A DNA stretch of 64,000 bases from Bugula neritina (lineage: Eukaryota; Bryozoa; Gymnolaemata; Cheilostomatida; Bugulidae), in NCBI GenBank assembly GCA_964035545.1, contig OZ037771.1, positions 248,001 through 312,000 of the forward strand, given 5' to 3'. The notes beneath the pieces were generated by a model. That model was not told where the DNA came from. It made no database searches and saw only the letters and a list, made by a program, of their open reading frames with translations. The translations under genes and the position numbers were made by a program. Positions 59,378 through 64,000 of this stretch are shown here, piece after piece (position 1 is the first letter of the stretch; the number at the start of each line of letters is the position of its first letter).

Positions 59378-60446
59378 AACTCATGAAAGCAAGACACTAC
59401 CCTGAAACACACAGTGTAAATATACACCAGCATCAGTTGGCTATAGAAACACCAAATTATTGTATTAGATGCATGCAGAGGATGTGATATTCTGTGAGAT
59501 ATGAAGTTCAGTGGAAGAGAACTAAACTATATTGTACTTTATTATAGAAATTACAGTCATACTAACATATTTCCACATCATGCTGCTGTCATATGTTTCG
59601 TTACGTGAAAAGTAATGTCAAAGTGAACTTACCAATCTTTCTTCTTATTATATGACTGAGGATAGTGCTAAAAACTCACAACATAAAACAATTATACTAA
59701 TCAAGTAACTACAATAAAACAGATATGAAGAATGCCTGAAAGCTCAACAATGGCTGCTGTACTGCAGACGTAACCACTAGCAAAGCTTCATATAACTCAT
59801 ATACCTGCAGTGATATTATTGAAAGAGAGGACAAAATAACCTCAACAGAAGTTTCTGTAAGAAAGTTTGAATTTGTAAGGACAGGTATTTTATAGCACTT
59901 ATTCTTAGGTTCGACTGTAACCACTGCTGTGTTTTATATAATATACAAGTATACTCTGTATAGTCACTACTCTGTATACTCACTATTCTGTACACTCACT
60001 ACTCTGTATACTCTCTACTCTGTATACTCACTACTCTGTATACTCACTACTCTGTATACTCTACACTGTATACTCACTACTCTGTATACTCTACTCTGTA
60101 TACTCACTACTCTGTATACTCTACTCTGTATACTCTACTCTGTATAATCACTACTCTGTATACTCACTACTCTGTGTACTCACTACTCTGTGTACTCACT
60201 ACTCTGTATACTGTCCTTTGGTGCTGAGTCTAAACATTAGAATACTTTCACTTTGGTACTGAGGCTAAACATTAGATGACCTTCAAAGTGTGACAGCTTT
60301 ATTCTCTTCATAGTAAAATCCTGATAATCAACTAAATTTAACCTAAACATGAGCTCTATAACAATATAGTCTACAATCATCTCACAGCCGTAATGATGGA
60401 GTAAAAAGGTGCAGATGTGCAGGTAGTGGGAGTTATCTTCCCTGTT
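59378..60446. other. Spacer between the two CD225 copies
   Basis: It contains copy A's promoter and 5' UTR on the left and copy B's 3' UTR on the right, with a conserved minus-strand AATAAA at 60298-60303. A repeat lies at 59950-60205, and the duplication breakpoint is near 60213. Confidence 0.6.
59950..60205 (+). repeat. ACTCTGTATACTCACT minisatellite
   Basis: About 16 copies of CACTACTCTGTATACT, some shortened, ending at the left edge of the copy B duplication. Confidence 0.94.
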
Positions 60447-63400
60447 CTATAAATACTTCTTTATAATATCAATATCAAACCAAACTGCCAGGTTCGACTT
60501 CATCAGAACTGTAAGAATAAAAAGCGGAATATTTAATAGCTGTCAATGGGCAAATCTATTCCTGTGAAATATCAATGAAATGTAATCCATTGCAACACAT
60601 CATCATTCACTATATTGTATAGTAATACCAAAGCTATGCTATGAAGTTGTGTAGGTAAATAGACTTACCAAAGATCAGGGCAATGTACATGGCCATACCA
60701 CAAAAGACGGCGATGGTACCACATGTGAGCGACATTTTAGAGTAGCTACGAGCTGTGTCATTGTCCTTGAGTCTTCGCAAGCGCTTCACTTTACCTGCGT
60801 GATACAAGCAACTCTATTACCTGCTGTTGCTAAGGATCACACTAGTTGAATACAGATGGGAACTTTGCAGATATACTGAATGCAGATATACTGAATGCAG
60901 ATATACTGAATGCAGATATACTGAATGCAGATATACTGAATGCAGATATACTGAATGCAGATATACTGAATGCTAAAAGTATGTAAGCACTTTATTCCTT
61001 TCAGAAGCATTAGGGTATTATAATACACCAATAATAAAATATAAAATAGCATAGTATATAATATTCTATAAAATAATAAAACATATATATTATATAAAAT
61101 AATAAAACATAGTATATATTATATAATGTAATAAAACATAGTATATATTATATAATGTAATAAAACATAGTATATATTATATAATGTAATAAAACATAGT
61201 ATATATTATATAATGTAATAAAACATAGTATATATTATATAATATAATAAAACATAGTATATATTATATAATATAATAAAACATAGTATATATTATATAA
61301 TGTAATAAAACATAGTATATATTATATAATATAATAAATAGAGTATATATTATATAATATAATAACACATAGTATATATTATATAATATAATAACACATA
61401 GTATATATTATATAATATAATAACACATAGTATATATTATATAATATAATAAATAGAGTATATATTACACTCACATGAAGCACGTAATGCGAAAATTGAG
61501 AACAGAGGGCAGCAGAGGAAAGAGAAGCAGGAGAGAAGGTAGTAAGTTGAGGCTCTCAAATCTAAAATATATCAGTTTCTATAGCTCACTCCCATTGGCT
61601 AAGTTTAGTAGTATCAGTTTCTATAGCTCACTCTCATTGGCTAAGTTTAGTAGTATCAGTTTCTATAGCTCACTCCCATTGGTTAAGTTTAGTAGTATCA
61701 GTTTCTATAGCTCACTCTCATTGGCTAAGTATAGTAGTATCAGTTTCTATAGCTCACTCCCATTGGCTAAGTTTAGTAGTATCAGTTTCTATAGCTCACT
61801 CCCATTGGCTAAGTTTAGTAGTATCAGTTTCTATAGCTCACTCTCATTGGCTAAGTTTAGTAGTATCAGTTTTCATAGCTCACTCCCATAAGTTTAGTAG
61901 TATCAGTTTCTATTTAACTCAATCCCATTGGCTAAGTTTAGTAGCATTAGTTTCTACAACTCAATCTCATTGGCTAGGTATATTGGCTATGTTATAACTA
62001 ATTCTCCTTAGTGTGAATATTCAGTACATTTTATTACAGCTTCAACTGTGAGTTCATCTGTTAAATTAAGAAGACAATAGTTGAAAGATACAATACGACA
62101 TAATAAATTAGAGTTAGATACTCACCCTCTTCCCTATATTGTGTCTCCACGTCTTTCTTTGTACCATATCCTTCCACTAGCACTGCTATATACATATATA
62201 ATATTATTATATTATATTAATATATGTATTCTCATCATTACACCAGAGACTATAATATTATATTATTATATTATGTTATATTAATATATGTATTCCCATA
62301 CAAAGACTTAGTGCTGCTATCAAATAACAATTACCTTCTGCATCTACTCCTTGCTTTACATCTGAAAGAAATAAATATATAATACAATAAATATATAATA
62401 CAATAAATCAATCAATCAATTCTGATTCCAATAAATAAACATTAAATACAATATAAAATAAATAAATAAACATGACTACAGTATAATACACAGTATAACA
62501 CACAGTACAACACACAGTACAACACACAGTACAACACACAGTATAACAGTATAATACACAGTACAACACACAGTACAACACACAGTACAACACACAGTAC
62601 AACACTACAGTATATTACACAGTACAACACACAGTACAACACACAGTACAACACACAGTACAACACACAGTACAACACACAGTACAACACACAGTACAAC
62701 ACTACAGTATATTACACAGTACAACACACAGTACAACACACAGTACAACACACAGTACAAGACACAGTACAACACACAGTACAACACACAGTACAACACA
62801 CAGTACAACAGTATAATACACAGTATAATACACAGTACAACACACAGTACAACACACAGTACAAGACACAGTACAACACACAGTACAACACACAGTACAA
62901 CACACAGTATAACACACAGTATAATACACAGTATAACAGTACAACACCTGATGTTACACTGTTGATTCTATCCAGTTCCTCCACAACCAAGCTGTACCTC
63001 TTCTTAAACTCTCCACTGGGTTTATCTCCCTTGTACAGGTGAGAGTGGCTGGTGACTTTCTGTTGAGAAGGAGTAGAGAGGTTCTGGTGCAGATATGCGT
63101 TCTTCTGGGCAGACGGTGTTGGGTGGACGGAGTGAAATGAGGCACCAGTTATTTTCTGTTGACTATCTACCTGATTCACACAGTTACTACAGTTAGTACA
63201 CACAGTTACTACAGTTAGTACACACAGTTACTACAGTTAGTACACACAGTTACTACAGTTAGTACACACAGTTAGTACAGATACTACACACAGTTACTAC
63301 AGTTAGTACACACAGTTAGTGCAGTTAGTACACACAGTTGCTACAGATACTACACACAGTCACTACAGTTAGTACACACAGTTAGTACAGTTAGTACACA

Positions 63401-63545
63401 CAGTTGCTACAGTTAGTACACACAGTTAGTACAGATAGTACACACAGTTGGTATAGCTACTATAAAGAGTAACCACAACAAAGAATTACCGTACTTACAG
63501 GGTGGTAGACTCCACTTGAAGTGGTATGCTCCAAATCATTGTAAG
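60447..63545 (-). CDS. CD225/dispanin-family membrane protein, copy B (5' exons outside window)
   Basis: Seven exons are visible on the minus strand: 63499-63545, 62948-63170, 62335-62361, 62126-62185, 61475-61561, 60669-60794 and 60447-60508. They correspond to exons 3-9 of copy A; exons 1-2 lie past the right edge. The CD225 core is kept: YYLLSCFSFLCCPLFSIFAL, NDTARSYSKMSLTCGTIAVF and the second membrane segment. The exon at 62335 is identical to its partner. Differences from copy A: about 18 extra residues (HSHLYKGDKPSGEFKKRYS) in exon 62948-63170, three extra codons in exon 62126-62185, and a one-base indel in the last exon that gives a different C-terminus (VLMKSNLAVWFDIDIIKKYL). All frames are open, so it looks functional. 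Confidence 0.8.
60865..60970 (-). repeat. 15-bp minisatellite in CD225 copy B
   Basis: About seven copies of GCAGATATACTGAAT; orthologous in position to the 25-copy array of copy A. Confidence 0.95.
61050..61462 (-). repeat. AT-rich ~29-bp repeat in CD225 copy B
   Basis: About 14 copies of AATAAAACATAGTATATATT plus ATATAATGT, directly beside the donor of exon 61475-61561. Confidence 0.94.
61565..61985 (-). repeat. 40-bp CCAAT-bearing repeat, about ten copies (copy B)
   Basis: Units with ATTGGCTAAGTTTAGTAGTA and TCAGTTTCTATAGCTCACTC, next to the exon 61475-61561 acceptor. Most copies keep the inverted CCAAT (ATTGG). Confidence 0.94.
62470..62945 (-). repeat. 12-bp donor-derived minisatellite in CD225 copy B
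   Basis: About 38 copies of ACACAGTACAAC. On the coding strand the true donor reads CATCAG|GTGTTGTACTGT and the array repeats GTGTTGTACTGT, the first 12 bases of the intron. Confidence 0.95.
63180..63465 (-). repeat. ~18-bp repeat in CD225 copy B
   Basis: About 15 copies of ACACAGTTACTACAGTTAGT, homologous to the copy A array at 58110-58540. Confidence 0.94.
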
Positions 63546-64000
63546 CTAAAATAAGATATATAGTATATATGTGGTTGTATACAGGGCATGGTTTATACAC
63601 CATAGACCACTACTCAAGTAAAATATTATTATAACACAAAGTGCTATATGATAAGACTTCAACTGCAAATAAAAACATTAAAAATTAATCCATTTTTCTA
63701 TTAATTGTTTCACTGCATAATTTAACTTCATACATTGAAGAACAATTCTGCAATACATATACTAAGTAGAAAGTCTCAAGAAATTTGAGTCAATAAATTT
63801 CAAATAATTAGTAACTGAAAAGCTGAATTTTAAACATAACCGCTTATTCTTTTAGCCAACCAAAAGTTTCTTTTTAAAGTTAATAAAAATTATACACTTT
63901 TGTAGTCTGAGTTTCACATTTCCTCAATCTCCAGGGCTTATACAATGACCGGGCCTCTATGAGAGCCACCCATTAACAAGTGTAGATCGCGACTACATTT

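Overview
This is animal (metazoan) nuclear DNA: every gene is split by GT-AG introns, and the encoded proteins (STE20 and PKA-type kinases, MIS12, SUPT7L, a Rap-type GTPase, an SLC7 transporter, CD225 proteins) are animal families. A clear TBP-like factor (TBPL1/TRF2) is present, and that paralogue is known from bilaterians, so I infer a bilaterian. The AT-rich, repeat-laden sequence suggests a marine invertebrate, perhaps a lophotrochozoan. The species is not identifiable from sequence alone.

Layout, left to right: an uninterrupted gag-pol ORF of a Ty3/Gypsy retrotransposon (minus, 1-2658, running off the left edge); an SLC7-family amino-acid transporter light chain (plus, 3913-7933); a 6-kb gene-poor stretch with minisatellites, tRNA-derived SINE-like units and a decayed LINE fragment; a GCK-III kinase (STK24/25/26 type, minus, 13956-18361); a TBPL1 homologue (minus, 22363-25906); a PRKX/PKA-type catalytic kinase (minus, 29190-35893, with likely 5' exons further right); MIS12 (minus, 39276-41315) head-to-head with SUPT7L (plus, 42997-47562); an unidentified small multi-exon gene candidate (plus, about 47845-49950); a Rap2-like GTPase (plus, 51492-52750); and two tandem copies of a CD225/dispanin-like membrane protein (minus, 56024-59377, and 60447 to beyond 64000).

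The genes do not form a pathway. Exon boundaries were rebuilt by hand from splice consensus, reading phase and family knowledge; phases close exactly for every named gene.

The striking property is tandem repetition. By adding the array spans I estimate that about 30% of the window is minisatellite, mostly in introns. In about ten introns the repeat unit contains the splice junction itself, including in several cases exon-edge bases, giving runs of 7 to about 140 copies of a 5' or 3' splice site beside the real one. In other introns every copy except the last has lost the AG or GT. This looks like a systematic relation between splice junctions and repeat birth, and it is my main candidate for something undescribed.
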